64,000 bases of DNA. Origin: Condylostoma magnum. Its lineage: Eukaryota; Ciliophora; Heterotrichea; Heterotrichida; Condylostomatidae. The notes beneath the pieces were generated by a model. The model made no database searches. It saw only the letters and a list, made by a program, of their open reading frames with translations, and was not told where the DNA came from. A program made the translations under genes and the position numbers. Of this stretch, positions 50,578-61,303 are shown one piece after another. Numbering within the stretch: position 1 is the first letter of the stretch; every line of letters starts with the position of its first letter. The DNA lies in assembly GCA_920105805.1 (NCBI GenBank), contig CAKKTI010000083.1, forward strand, positions 1 to 64,000, in the 5' to 3' direction.

Positions 50578-51999
50578 ATGCAAGTTAGAGGCAAGTCATT
50601 CAGAATTGCAAAACAGAATTTTATCAGAATCTCAACAAATAAACTATCTAGTCAATATATCTTAGGAGATATTCTAGGAGAAGGAGGCTATGGAGTTGTC
50701 CGTATGATTCAGCATAAGGAAACGGGTGTAAAAAGAGCTGTTAAAAGTATAATAAAATCAAGAATAGGAGAGGATAAATTTTAAGAATTTCACTATTTAA
50801 AAGAACTTGATCATCCTCATGTAATTTAAGTGATTGAAGTAATTGATGAGATAAGGTTTGTTCATATAGTCACAGAACTATGTACAGGGGGTGATTTATT
50901 GACTAAAATATAAAACTAAGGTTATTTCAGTGAATATCAAGCTGCTAATTATTTCAAAGATATACTAGGTGCAGTAGGTTATTGCCATAGTATGAACATA
51001 ATTCATCTAGATGTAAAACCTGAAAATATACTAATATCCGATGATTCTCCGGATTCTTTTATAAAACTAGTAGACTTTGGAACATCTTAGTTTATTGATA
51101 GATAAAAAAGATAGCTTAGAAGCAGTGTAAGTTTTATTTAGACAATTTATTAAGCCCCGGAAACTTTCAATGGAGATTTCGACTAAAAGGCGGATGTATG
51201 AAGTTGTGGTATTTTACTATACATTTTATTATGTGGGTTTCCTCCCTTTAATGGTATATCTGATTCTTAGATATAAGATATGATTATAAACCATTAATTA
51301 GAGTTCCCATCGCCAGAATGGGACATAGTATCAGAGCAGGCCAAAGATTTCATTTAAAAGCTTCTTATTAAAAACCCGTTTGAAAGAATGAGTATTGAGC
51401 AGGCGCTGAAAGATGAATGAATATAAGTAAGAACAAGTAATGTAATTAGTGCTACTGCTTAGAATTCAATTAACAACTTATTTCACTTCAAGGTAAATTA
51501 AACATAGGCGACTAGAAATATAAGATATGCTGCTTTATCATTTATAGCAAGCTAACTTTTAACAAAGGAGGACATAAGAGAGCTTTAATAGATTTTTATA
51601 TAAGCTGACAAGGACAGAGACGGTGCTCTTAATAAACAAGAGCTTAAACAGTTAATACAAAGTACATCAACTAAAGCTATAACAGATGTTGATAGAATCA
51701 TGGAAGAATGTGACAGAAATTAAACAGGGAAGTTAGAATATTCTGAGTTTCTAACTGCTTGTGTTAATTGAAGATAATATCTAACTCTAGAAAAGCTAGA
51801 AACTACTTTTAACAATTTTGACTAAGATGGAGATGGAATAATCAACATGGAAGAAATCAAGCAACTTCTATGACACCAGGAAATAGAAGATGAGGATATA
51901 GTAGATTTTATAAAAGAAGCTGATAAAAAGGGAGATCAACTCATATGCTTAGAAGAGTTCATCCATGCTGTATTGAAACTTAATGAAAAATCACTTTAA
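50578..51999 (+). CDS. Calcium-dependent protein kinase (CDPK), 473 aa
   Basis: Ca2+-activated Ser/Thr kinase with kinase domain (about 24-285), autoinhibitory junction and four EF-hands (about 330-470). Visible: GEGGYGVV loop, RAVK lysine, VDFGTSQF (DFG), APETF and DVWSCGILLY, whose invariant Trp is TGA. The catalytic HRD is HLD (residues 143-145, followed by VKPEN): a non-RD kinase. EF loops 1-3 are canonical (DKDRDG, DRNQTG, DQDGDG). Loop 4 is DKKGDQ, with Gln for Gly at position 6. TAA 51997-51999, 28 nt from the convergent CCCH gene stop. It would respond to Ca2+ released by channels such as the IP3R here. Confidence 0.92.
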
Positions 52000-52027
52000 A
52001 TAAAACTGTTAATTATAATTAGCCTCA

Positions 52028-52414
52028 TTAGTCAAACAACCCTCTAACTTCAAATTCTTTAAATTCAGGAGCCTTTCTAAGTGGTTTCACTTTGAAATCA
52101 TTGGCCTGTCCTCCTTGTTCCTCGTGTATGAAATGACATGCTTTTCCATATATACAGTATCCATTACTAAAATAGCTCTTACAAGGCTTAGTTTTATACG
52201 TAGAGATTACCCCACCTGCTCCTCTTATCTAATCCATTCCATGTGCAAAATAACAGCAATCCCCGTATTCACAGTATCCATTTTCCCAGTTTCTACACAG
52301 AATAGTTCTGTATCTTGTTTTAGTCAATGCTTCACTTAGCAAAATGTTAGGTTATTAAACAGGACTAAACGTTGGTAAATCAATTGTATACTTGCTATTG
52401 TCACAGATTTGCAT
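52028..52414 (-). CDS. Tandem CCCH zinc-finger protein (TTP/ZFP36-like), 128 aa
   Basis: mRNA-binding protein of the tristetraprolin type. Two CCCH fingers in C-x8-C-x5-C-x3-H style, each preceded by the lead-in: TKTRYRTILCRNWENGYC-EYGDCCYFAHG and YKTKPCKSYFSNGYC-IYGKACHFIHE (about residues 36-100). This family binds AU-rich elements and promotes mRNA decay. Very short flanks. ATG 52412-52414; TAA TGA at 52028-52030 and 52025-52027. In finger 1 the spacing after the third Cys should be checked; the fingers otherwise look complete. Confidence 0.88.
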
Positions 52415-52518
52415 TGGCTATTTATTTATAGGTTATGAAAAATCGGTTTTAACGTATGGGGAATTCTAACGGTCTTATAGATTGAGTGGCGGAGGGATGG
52501 GAAAAGGCAAGCGTTATA

Positions 52519-53295
52519 ATGGGCGTTTATTTTAGTAGAAAATTGTAAATATGGGGAAGATGGATACAGGGTGAAAGCTATTTTAGCCATACTAACACGT
52601 ATTTTAGTACTTATAACACTTAACTATTTGGGTATTTGCTCAAATCAGCTACTCTTCCCTTATTTGCAATGCTATTGTCTTTTTTGGATGAAACTAAATT
52701 CTCTTCATTTGTTTCTGGCCCAGTCGGTTATATATACTTCTCTTCTTTTATTTCCTCTTATGAAAGTTTAGACCAATAAAAAGTTTCCATAACACCTAAG
52801 ATTTATGATGGCATCAAAGTATAGATTCCGATCATGTATATGGTTGCTTTTCACGGCTTCATTGTAAATGGTATTACGCATGAAATTCCATCAAAGCAGC
52901 TGTCTTCAAGTTTTCCTGATTCACAGTATACGATTGTAGCACCTCTTAATGAGCCAATGATTATTAATACAGATAAAACTATGCCAACGCTATATAAAAC
53001 AAACGCAGCTTTTATTAAAATCTTTTATTCACGTCTTAAAGCCATCTCAAATGTATATGCTTCTAAAAAGATTCATATGATTGTAATCAGATGAAACCAA
53101 GATCCCCAGTGATCAACCTCGAATTTCTCAAAAAAGTAGAAATAAGAGTAAGGAAGCATAAAGGCCCCGCTGAAAAAAGTTCCAAGGTTAGCAAAAAGAG
53201 CTTCAGTTATTCCCATTTTATTATTATTAGCATTGTAATTTGTTTAATTTATAAAAGAAGAGTAAGATTATGGCTAATTTGGTGAATATTACTAA
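52519..53295 (+). CDS. Unknown membrane-associated protein, 258 aa
   Basis: No family recognised. N-terminal 30 residues are Trp/Tyr-rich, a hydrophobic stretch lies at about 45-60, and a strand-rich middle (85-185) includes IMYMVAFHGFIVNGITHE. Then comes a basic segment and a second hydrophobic stretch near the end (about 228-242, VIPILLLLALQFVQF). Two internal TGA codons near residues 192-198 are read as Trp; an ATGA stop-start reading there is rejected because coding continues. TAA 53293-53295 overlaps the convergent kinase TAG. Diverges from the CCCH gene over 104 nt. Confidence 0.55.
53292..53295. other. Overlapping stop codons of convergent genes (CTAA), second case
   Basis: Plus-strand TAA 53293-53295 and minus-strand TAG 53292-53294 share three bases, the same CTAA arrangement as at 12145-12148. 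The minus-strand stop follows the conserved AGC hydrophobic motif and a short tail and is backed by a second TAA. Confidence 0.6.
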
Positions 53296-54338
53296 TTAAA
53301 AAGTTTCTCAGAATTATAGTTAAAATTCTCGAATATATTCGAGTAGTTTTAATCTACTTCAGAATCACCATCGTAATAATCTTTCAGTCTCAGTGTATCT
53401 ATACTTTGACATCTTCTAATATATTTACAATAATCTTTCAACGGTGGATCTACTTATAAAGATTAAACAGCGTTTCAATCTAAATTCTAAAAGAATGGAT
53501 GTTATTGAAGCTATTTAATGCTTTAAAGCCTTTTCTAATCATTCACAGTTAACAATTATTGAATAAGGTCAAATGCATCTTAAGAAATAAGCCTGCTTTA
53601 CTTTATTTTACCTTATAGTATATTATTATACAAACTTAGTAAGTTAAACGAGTAAAAAGGTGTGTTTCCAGTCAGCATCTCGTATAATACAATACCTAGT
53701 GACCAATAATCCACTGCTTTTGTATATTCTTTATTACTGATCAGCTCAGGGGCCATATATTCGTATGTGCCACTGAACGATGTTCCCTTTTGACTAATCT
53801 TACTAATATTGAAATCTGATAACTTAATATGGCCAGTACGGTTGAATAATATATTCTCTGGTTTCAAGTCTTTGTATATTACATTATTTTCATGAAGGGT
53901 TTGCAGGCCTAAGATGATTTCTGCTAAGTAAAATCTAGCAAAGTCTTCATTGAAATAAGTAAGTTTCCTTAAAAGCTGAAATAAATTTCCCCCTGACATA
54001 TAATCTAGGACAAGATACACTTTGTCACTTGTCTGAAAAGCATAGTGCAGTTTAACTATAAAGTTGCTTTTTACCTTAACCAGGATATGCCTCTCCGTTA
54101 CTGCATGCTAGTATACATTAGTTTGATTGCACTACTATTTATCAATTTATTTTAAAGCATAAAATTTGTTATTTAATGTTTTTTATATTAGCCAAACTTT
54201 ACTAAACCCTCCTTCTCCGATTTAATCAAGAATCTTAAATTAGCTTTTGTTATACTACTTTATTGGTACACCATTGTTTAAAAGTGTACTAGATTGAGCA
54301 AAATTTATAGTTGGAAAACTAGAGCAGCATTACCCCAT
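53292..54338 (-). CDS. Myristoylated AGC kinase, YANK/STK32-like, 348 aa
   Basis: Ser/Thr kinase. Begins MGQCCSSF: Gly2 for N-myristoylation and Cys4/Cys5 for palmitoylation (the third codon is TAA, Gln). Kinase domain about 35-300: GEGGFSKVW, ALKQI, VIYKDLKPEN (YKD in place of HRD), DFN at 175-177 in place of DFG, GTYEYMAPE, VDYWSLGIVLYEM. An AGC tail follows (HPFFQNLDW, VDPPLKD) with hydrophobic motif FENFNY. DFN plus N-myristoylation is the combination of YANK (STK32) kinases, which suggests that relationship. Tandem stops TAG TAA (53292-53294, 53289-53291). Confidence 0.85.
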
Positions 54339-54554
54339 TTTATTTTGATAAAATTTGGACCTATGATTAAAAAATTAAACATAAAAAACAATTCAATGTC
54401 TATTCTACATTTAATGTGCACTTTTAAACACCTTTATATACCAATTATGGAAAGCACTTTTTACTCGATTAATAAGATAAAAAATATACAGCAATCAAAT
54501 GCTTATTACTTTGGAATCCTAAATAGCTGATATACTAAAGTGTGCCTAATAAAA

Positions 54555-56144
54555 ATGACAGAATCTTAGCCAGATATAATCCCTTACTATAAATCAAACA
54601 GCTAGGGTTAAAGCAATAATTATTACAGTAGTTTTCTAGAGCGTGGCTAAAGTGAAGAGAATAAGCAGTCATAACAAAACGAAACATTTTCTAAGAATAA
54701 ATCTTAAAGTTTCTAATACGATTAACTCCGTTACTCTTAAAATCTATTTGGTAACTCCACTGCTAAATTTAAATAACAGAATAGTGTGCAACTCTTAAAG
54801 ATTTCACAAAATTTAGACAAAAATTAAGCTTTAAAAGTAGTTTAAGAGTCATTAAACAATATTCATCTTCCCTTAACCTTCACTACCTAGAAGAAACTAG
54901 CTACTTAGTTGTAATAATAGTGGATCATTGACTCAGATAATAGGTCAAAATCTGTAAGAGATGAAATGGCTTTATAGTTAGAACTTGATACAATTGAAAT
55001 TAAGTAAGAGTATGAATAAATGAAAGAAACCTTGAAGACTAAAATGAATAGGGAAATGAAGTAAGTTTATAATAACTCACAGCCCTAAGTGCAGATTTAA
55101 TCAGAGGATATTGATTAGGAAGAATTAGAAGAAATAAGGAAAAATCTCCGTAAGGAAATAAGATAAAAACTGAGTTTAACATTGCCAGATATGCAGCCAG
55201 ACTCGGAATATACCATTTTTGAGCAAATTGAGCAAGAGTACTAGTAAAAATACACTGAAAGACTGGAAAAGGAAAAATAGAATTGGAAAGAGGAAATAGC
55301 ATAGTAGGTTATTCCTAATTTACAGTTTAGGTATGAAAAGGAAAATGACTTAATACTACAGCAATACGAGGAGCAGGTTAAAAAGAGAGCTGATTAAACT
55401 TTTCAAAAAGGTGTTAAAGAGTTAGACAATTAAGTGAAGTAAGATATTAAAAATAAGTATGAAGAAGCTAGTGATATTAAAAATTAACTATACTAAGAAA
55501 TAAGAAATAGTGTTAAGTAGGATATTATAAAAAAGTATAGATTAATGTAAAACAACTAGTTGAAAGAAGCTCTTGACCCGGGTTTTGAAGATTAATTTAT
55601 CTAAAATATGAGGTAAAGTTTAACCAAAAAGATTTAATAGGAAGTGGAACAGGAATTAGAAGAAAGCTTGAAATAAGGTATTATAATACAAGCTAGAAAA
55701 CGGTTTTAAAGATAGATTAATCAGCTACATGCATAGTAGTAATTAGATATTGATGATCTATACGAAAAGATTTAGAATAGGTATAGATACGATGTTGATT
55801 AATAAGCAAACAAGTACATATAAAAGCATAAATAATAGTTAAAATAATCCTATGAAAAGTAGAATCAATAAGAGCTAGAAAACTTCAAAAAATAAGTATA
55901 AGAGGAAAAAGATAATAAACTATAAAGCAAAAGAGATAAGATCTAAAATGATATTGAAGAGTATAAAAATTCTAAAGTTGTGTTATAATTAGAAATAAAA
56001 AGACTTAAGCATCGAAAAATCAACGAGAAATAGAAGATGAATAATGCTTTATCCACAATATAACGATAACTTAGCTCAGAAAATACTCTAATGTCAACAT
56101 GCAGTCCTAGAGCATATAGATTAGTTTAAAATGATTTATATTAA
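54555..56144 (+). CDS. Long coiled-coil protein, 529 aa
   Basis: Residues 1-135 are Gln/Ser/Asn-rich and disordered. About 135-480 is almost continuous coiled coil (Glu/Lys/Gln/Leu heptads), with extreme use of TAA/TAG for Gln. A short tail with AYRLVQNDLY follows. Probably structural (centriolar, ciliary or Golgi tether), but the family is not recognised. ATG 54555-54557. The stop is placed at TAA 56142-56144, 1 nt before the convergent TGA; an earlier in-frame TAA (56127-56129) is possible. Confidence 0.6.
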
Positions 56145-56145
56145 T

Positions 56146-56916
56146 TCACTGAATAACACAGCATGTTTCAGCTGTATCAGAGAATAAAGGATTTGCTAGC
56201 TTTATTTGCCTTCTTTTAGGATATGCTTCATTCTCCTTTGTTAGTAACTTTATTTACTCTTCTAATACATTCAACTCAAGCTGATCATCTTCTAACTTAT
56301 TAATCTCACTTTACAATTCTCTATAAATTTTCATCTAATGATTAAGTTCAGAATAAATAGAAGCATCATAATTGTCTAACCCTTCTTCTTGTATTCTCAA
56401 CAAATCTTATATACTATTCTCAAATTACTCTATTTTGTTCTCTTGTATACTAATTTATACCTTCTCTGTTTCAATTAATTCATTTAATTATTAAATCTAT
56501 TCCTGATACTCCTAAATGCTTTGCTTATTAATCGAAATCTCCGTTTAATATTACATTCTTTGCTATACAGTCTCCTAGTTTTTTCATTAAAATTCCTGCA
56601 TAACAGATCTTACATTAATATTTTCCCCTATAAGCTTACTGCGCTTTCTTATTCTAACTTCAACAACTAATCTATGAAAGCACATATCACAAATTTTAGC
56701 TGCTTTTCCCAGCTTATAATTATAAATATTTTACATTGAGCAGTTTGTGCATACTCCTCTATAACAAAATGTGCTGTTTATATATTACCAGCATAGTTTC
56801 TTACATGTAATCTTTCCAAAACGGATTTAGCAGATTTTACAGTGAGTGTCTTATAGAAAATTCTACATATCTGCTTAAGGGTAATCTGATACTAATTGAG
56901 ATGGAGGTTTGCTCAT
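56146..56916 (-). CDS. FYVE-like zinc finger and coiled-coil protein, 256 aa
   Basis: N-terminal Cys-rich module (about residues 24-85) with four CxxC-type pairs (CKIC, CKKLC, CTNC, CDMC) spaced like a FYVE/RabBD-type zinc finger. The PI3P-binding R(R/K)HHCR core is not evident, so lipid binding is doubtful. From about 100 to 235 a Gln/Glu-rich coiled coil follows. The layout resembles endosomal tethers or Rab effectors. ATG 56914-56916; stop TGA 56146-56148 beside the convergent TAA. Divergent from the next gene over 68 nt. Confidence 0.65.
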
Positions 56917-56984
56917 AAATAAATGTATTAAAACAATCAAAGGTAATTATCTATATGAATACGTCTAAGTAATAACTATTTAAT

Positions 56985-58640
56985 ATGGAAGATAGTGATT
57001 AACCAGATCACAAAATGTTTACTAGTATAGCCCAGTACTTGAAAAACATTACTATAAAATACACTGAAAAAGAGAAAGAAAGGTAGCTGCGCTCTAGAGT
57101 TGAAACACCTGAATTTATTGAAGAAGAATAAAAAGATAAGGCAATTAATGTAATAAATACAATAATGTTTAAAAGATTAGATACCAGATTAACTGACAAG
57201 CCAGATATAGGGCCGTTAAAAAAGATACAAATCTAAAAATAGGCAGATTCATCAGATTAAGAAAGTTAAGCATCAGAGAAAGTCAAATCAGTAAGAAAAA
57301 AATTTCCTTTATTTGTAAACACACAATCGAGAGAGAGGCTATTCAACCAATCAAAATATCAGGGAAAGAGTGACATTCCTAATGATTTAAATACTTTTGA
57401 GTTGTTATTAAAACTATACAAATTAGACAACACTTTTTATATACCAATACCAATAACAGTAGTCCACTCAAATACATTAGACTCATCAATTTTTATAAGA
57501 AATTATAAAAGCAAAATGCTTATTAAGAAAATCCAATCATAAGCTAAGAAAAACTAATAAGCTGTAATTTAACTTTTCTAGTCATTTTAATTGTCATAAA
57601 ATAGAATTCCACTAGCAATATTAAAAGTGCCTGGATTTTCTCATTCTATAATGGACAAATAAGAACTAATAGATAGGTGACCCAATGATGGATAAAATGC
57701 TTGAGTTTAGTAATTTGTACAGACAAAGGGAACTAAGGCTAATAAAACAAGAGTTATATACGAAAATAATACATGAAGAGTGCTTTCATTTTCAAATAAA
57801 ATCGATTTTAATGGAAAAGCTGAAAGAAAACCAAAGAAAAGTAATACATTATTCAATAGGAAGTAAAGCTTAGAATAATATAAAGCCGAAGAATTAAATC
57901 AAATAAGAACAACTATACTGAATTATAATTAATTACTAAGAACTGCATAAACACCTTTATAAAGATCTTACACTCATCTAAATTTGAAAAAACCCAATTA
58001 AAAGAATTTTAAGTAGTTTGAACCGTTTTTAAGTGACTTTGGCTCAAATAAGAAAATCAAGTCAGATAAAGCCAAATCGATCCAAAGTGATAACTCTAAG
58101 TACCTGGTTTATTCAGATTCGTAAAAAAGTGATATTTATCAGTGTAATATCAACGGGTATTAAGAGATTGTAGGATATACATAATATTTAATCTAAAAAA
58201 TACAGTAATTTCATCTTAAAGAGTAGAAAATTATTACTTTTGTAGCTGATTGAATTTAAGACAATAGTTATAACTGATAGTTTATAAAAATAAAGCAAGG
58301 ATTAGTATGTGATACTCCAATTAACATAAATAGATCTTTTTCAATATAACATGCTAAATAGTGCAATGGAGATTATTGCAAACTGTCTAATAATTACTTA
58401 GGCAATTTAAACATTTCAAAACCTTTCGTTAAAACAAATAAATATAAAAAGGTGAGCTTAAATTTAATCAACATGCACAAAAGAAGATTAAAAATTCCTT
58501 AGAGAAGGACATTTTATAATAAATTAGTTTATGATAAAGTTCAGGTGTGCAATTTATGCTATGCTTATTATACTAGATAGTCATCACATAAAAAGAAACC
58601 AAGGGTTTTCAAATGGACTCAATCATTTTTAGATAGGTAA
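56985..58640 (+). CDS. Unknown protein, 551 aa
   Basis: Not recognised. N-terminal third basic/acidic and disordered. Residues about 150-290 look folded (IPLAILKVPGFSHSIMDK, TRVIYENNTWRVLSFSNKIDF). Residues about 365-470 form a second folded region (DIYQCNIN, IITFVADWIQDN). A basic C-terminal region has one CxxC (VQVCNLCYAYY). The same frame is kept from ATG 56985-56987 to TAA 58638-58640. A competing frame from 57685 to 57870 also looks protein-like, but I reject it because coding resumes in the first frame. Five or more TGA codons read as Trp. Confidence 0.55.
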
Positions 58641-58731
58641 TCACTATTTATGTATATACTATGCTAACATATTATTAGGCTTAATAGTTAATTTCTTGAG
58701 TTTTAGTATTATTTATACTTAGTTTTATAAA

Positions 58732-59898
58732 ATGCAAATAAGAAATAAAAACACTCTTAGTAGTCCAATTTACCTAGAATAAAAGATATGAAGCTAAACA
58801 GAGAGATCTTAAATCCCTCAGTTTCGAATAAAGGCAGTCAAACGGTAACTATCTAGAACTCCTACTATAGTTCCAAAACAATTTCTACCTCCAAGATCAA
58901 GACTAAAAATTCAATCTTAAAGGCTTCCATCAGTTTCTCTTAAACATAGAATAAACACAATTAACTCATTTCTCAAAAACGTGAATTTACAGCGAAAAGA
59001 ATCAACAAACAAATTAATTCAGAAGCCAAATAGAAATAATGAATCCCAGAAAGAAATTTCAGACTTCCAGGAAATAAATTTTAACTCAAAGACGCGATAA
59101 ATGCAGCATGATTTAATAGGATCTGTCACTTTTGCACGTCCAGACAGCAGACCATCTTCTACATAGGAAGAAAATGGTATTATTTTTACTCATAGAATGC
59201 CAGATTTCAATCGGCTTTTAAAATGAAACTTCTCCTCTCTTTACTCCCCGAGGCAATTTGATAGATAAAGGTTAAGGTAAAAGGTTTTAAGTGTTATAAA
59301 GCATTTATAATAACTAAAGTTTAATCCGCTTATTTGTGATAAATTAGATGGATTTATGCCTAAAAGACCTTTATAGATTGAATACAGTTAAGAATTCTTT
59401 GAGGCTATTAAGTATGGGTAATATGCTAGAATGTAACGGTTTATTGATAATAATTACTGAATCGTTCATAGTTTTGATGAAATGCACTTAACTGGGTTGC
59501 ATTGAGCTGCTAAGAGAAACTATTATGATATTGTAACTCAGCTTGTTAAATAGGGTACTTTTATTGACTCAAGGGATACTATAGGAAGGACACCTTTATA
59601 CCTAGCATCTGTTTCTGGGTCAATAGAAAGTGTTAGAGTTTTGCTATTGAATAAGGCTGACCCTATGAAGCAAACTCTTACTGGTAGTAGTCCTTTATCT
59701 GTTGCTAAAAACAGACTTATTAAGTCTATTATTGAAAAAGCAATTCTTTATACTTCACTTTCAAATGCATTTAGTAGTAAAAAATGATTTTTGTCTAAAT
59801 AGTTGTATTATAGTTAAAAGGAGTTATTATAGTGATGTGTGGATTATATTGAAGCTAGTAATGCATATTTTAGGTATATTTTTAATATAGAATTATAA
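58732..59898 (+). CDS. Ankyrin-repeat protein, about 388 aa
   Basis: N-terminal 200 residues basic and disordered (Arg/Lys/Ser/Gln). From about 215 a helical region, then about three ankyrin repeats (about 255-340): MHLTGLHWAAKRNYYDIVTQLV, GRTPLYLASVSGSIESVRVLL and a third repeat GSSPLSVAKNRLIKSIIEKA. Likely a protein-binding scaffold. ATG 58732-58734. The end is uncertain: TAA 59896-59898 chosen, TAA 59929-59931 also possible. The gene stands alone, with 91 nt upstream and about 310 nt downstream without genes. Confidence 0.7.
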
Positions 59899-60209
59899 TT
59901 TATTGTACAAAATCTACTACAACTCTATTAAATTTTATAAATACCCTAATTTTTCTATTGATAATACTTTTAAAGCATATAAAATTCCCTAAAACACTAA
60001 ATTTATCTGAAATTCCTAAAACAATGTTCTAAACCTTAAAAATCTAAAGAGCCTTTAATATCAGATAAATTATTTGCCATTAAGTAAAAATTTTGGCTTT
60101 AAAAATATTCCCAAAATTAGCAATAGGTATTTAACCTTAAAGAATTTTAATAAAAAATTGGTTTCCCATCATTTACTAGATCAATTCTAATCCAACATGT
60201 TTTTAAGAG
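59899..60209. other. Intergenic, AT-rich
   Basis: Between the ankyrin gene and the DP gene. Homopolymer-rich (A/T), no coding character recognised. TTGGTTTCCC near 60158 is only loosely E2F-like and is not called. Confidence 0.4.
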
Positions 60210-61250
60210 ATGAACGCTGAACGATTGCGTTATCCCTCCCACATCTCAAATTTAATAAAAGAGCTAAAACAAAGTGAAAATCCGATAAATGCAATGATGA
60301 GCAATCGCCATCTGATACACCAAGATAGCACATTATATTACATCTACATCAATCTAGGCTACTCTCCTGATTAAGGAACATTTACCAGACAAACATCAAA
60401 GGATTAGATAATGCGAATGATTGACGTGGAGTTTAGAGATTTGGAGACAGAGTTGATGGGAATTCATTAATTATAGGAAAGTGAAACTGATTCAAGTCTT
60501 GGTAGAGGAATTATAGAGGAATTTAAAAGGACTTTTGAGGATTGGGGAGGTCAGGAGATTACAAATCCCTAAAGTTTTGGAATTCAACAAGAAAAATTAG
60601 AGTATAAACCTATGCCGAAATTAACGTCTAGAGGTTCCCGTGGATTAAAGGCATTAAGTATTCGAGTTAGGGATATAGTAAAGGACAAGTTTCAGACATC
60701 TTATAAGGAAGTGGCTGATATTATGATACAAGAGCTGGATATAATGAGCAGGCCTGACCCCGAGAAAAATGAAAAGAATATACGAAGGAGGGTTTATGAT
60801 GCTTTGAATGTTCTAATTGCAACTGGGATAGTTGCTAAAAAGAGTAGGTATGTGTATTGGGGTTCACCACCTAAGGTGAGTCCTAATCAGCAGAATGGAG
60901 TAGACTAAAAAATTGCTAAAAACAGCCAGAAAAGGGAAGAGCTTAAGAGTCTAGCTTTAAAACTGGAAGCAATGAAGAGGCTTTTTAAAAGGAATAAAAC
61001 TGGAATTCAGAGCACTGATAAAATATATTTTCCCTTTATCGTTGTTGCTACGGAGGATAGACAAAGTAATCAGTAATTTGTCGAAATAGACGATATGAAT
61101 ACTTAAGTGCATCTTAGGTTTACTGAAACTATTAAAATTTTTGGAGACATTGATACTATTGCTTACTTAGACCTTGGAGTGGATAAATCAAACGTTTTAA
61201 TTAATAACAAAATATCACAGTTACTTAATAATACAACAAGTAGTAATTAA
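60210..61250 (+). CDS. E2F/DP-family transcription factor, DP (TFDP) subunit, 346 aa
   Basis: Cell-cycle transcription factor partner of E2F. N-terminal 133 residues not conserved. DP winged-helix DNA-binding domain about 140-225: RGLKALSIRVRDIV, TSYKEVADIMIQEL and the invariant NIRRRVYDALNVLIATGIV (E2F/DP core RRxYDxLNVL). A coiled-coil heterodimer helix (about 240-270) and a DP-type dimerisation domain follow (FPFIVVATEDR, FTETIKIFGDIDTIAYLDL). DP is favoured over E2F by NIRRRVYDALNVLIA and the following domain. ATG 60210-60212. TAA 61248-61250 with another TAA two codons on. Confidence 0.9.
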
Positions 61251-61303
61251 TTTTAAAGTGTTTGATTTTAGAAAATGGTCTAAAGCTTTTTTGTATTTAA
61301 TAA

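Noticed and set aside
53091-53285. Separate gene starting in an ATGA overlap with TGA of the upstream frame
   Set aside because: The upstream frame continues as good protein through TGA read as Trp. The alternative is basic/hydrophobic without support and lies antisense to the conserved kinase tail.
54294-54530. Plus-strand open frame between the YANK-like kinase and the coiled-coil gene
   Set aside because: Overlaps the acylated N-terminus of the kinase and has random-looking composition.
57685-57873. Separate gene or frameshifted exon at 57685
   Set aside because: Looks protein-like, but the original frame resumes beyond 57,850 and is acceptable across the gap, so one uninterrupted gene is simpler.
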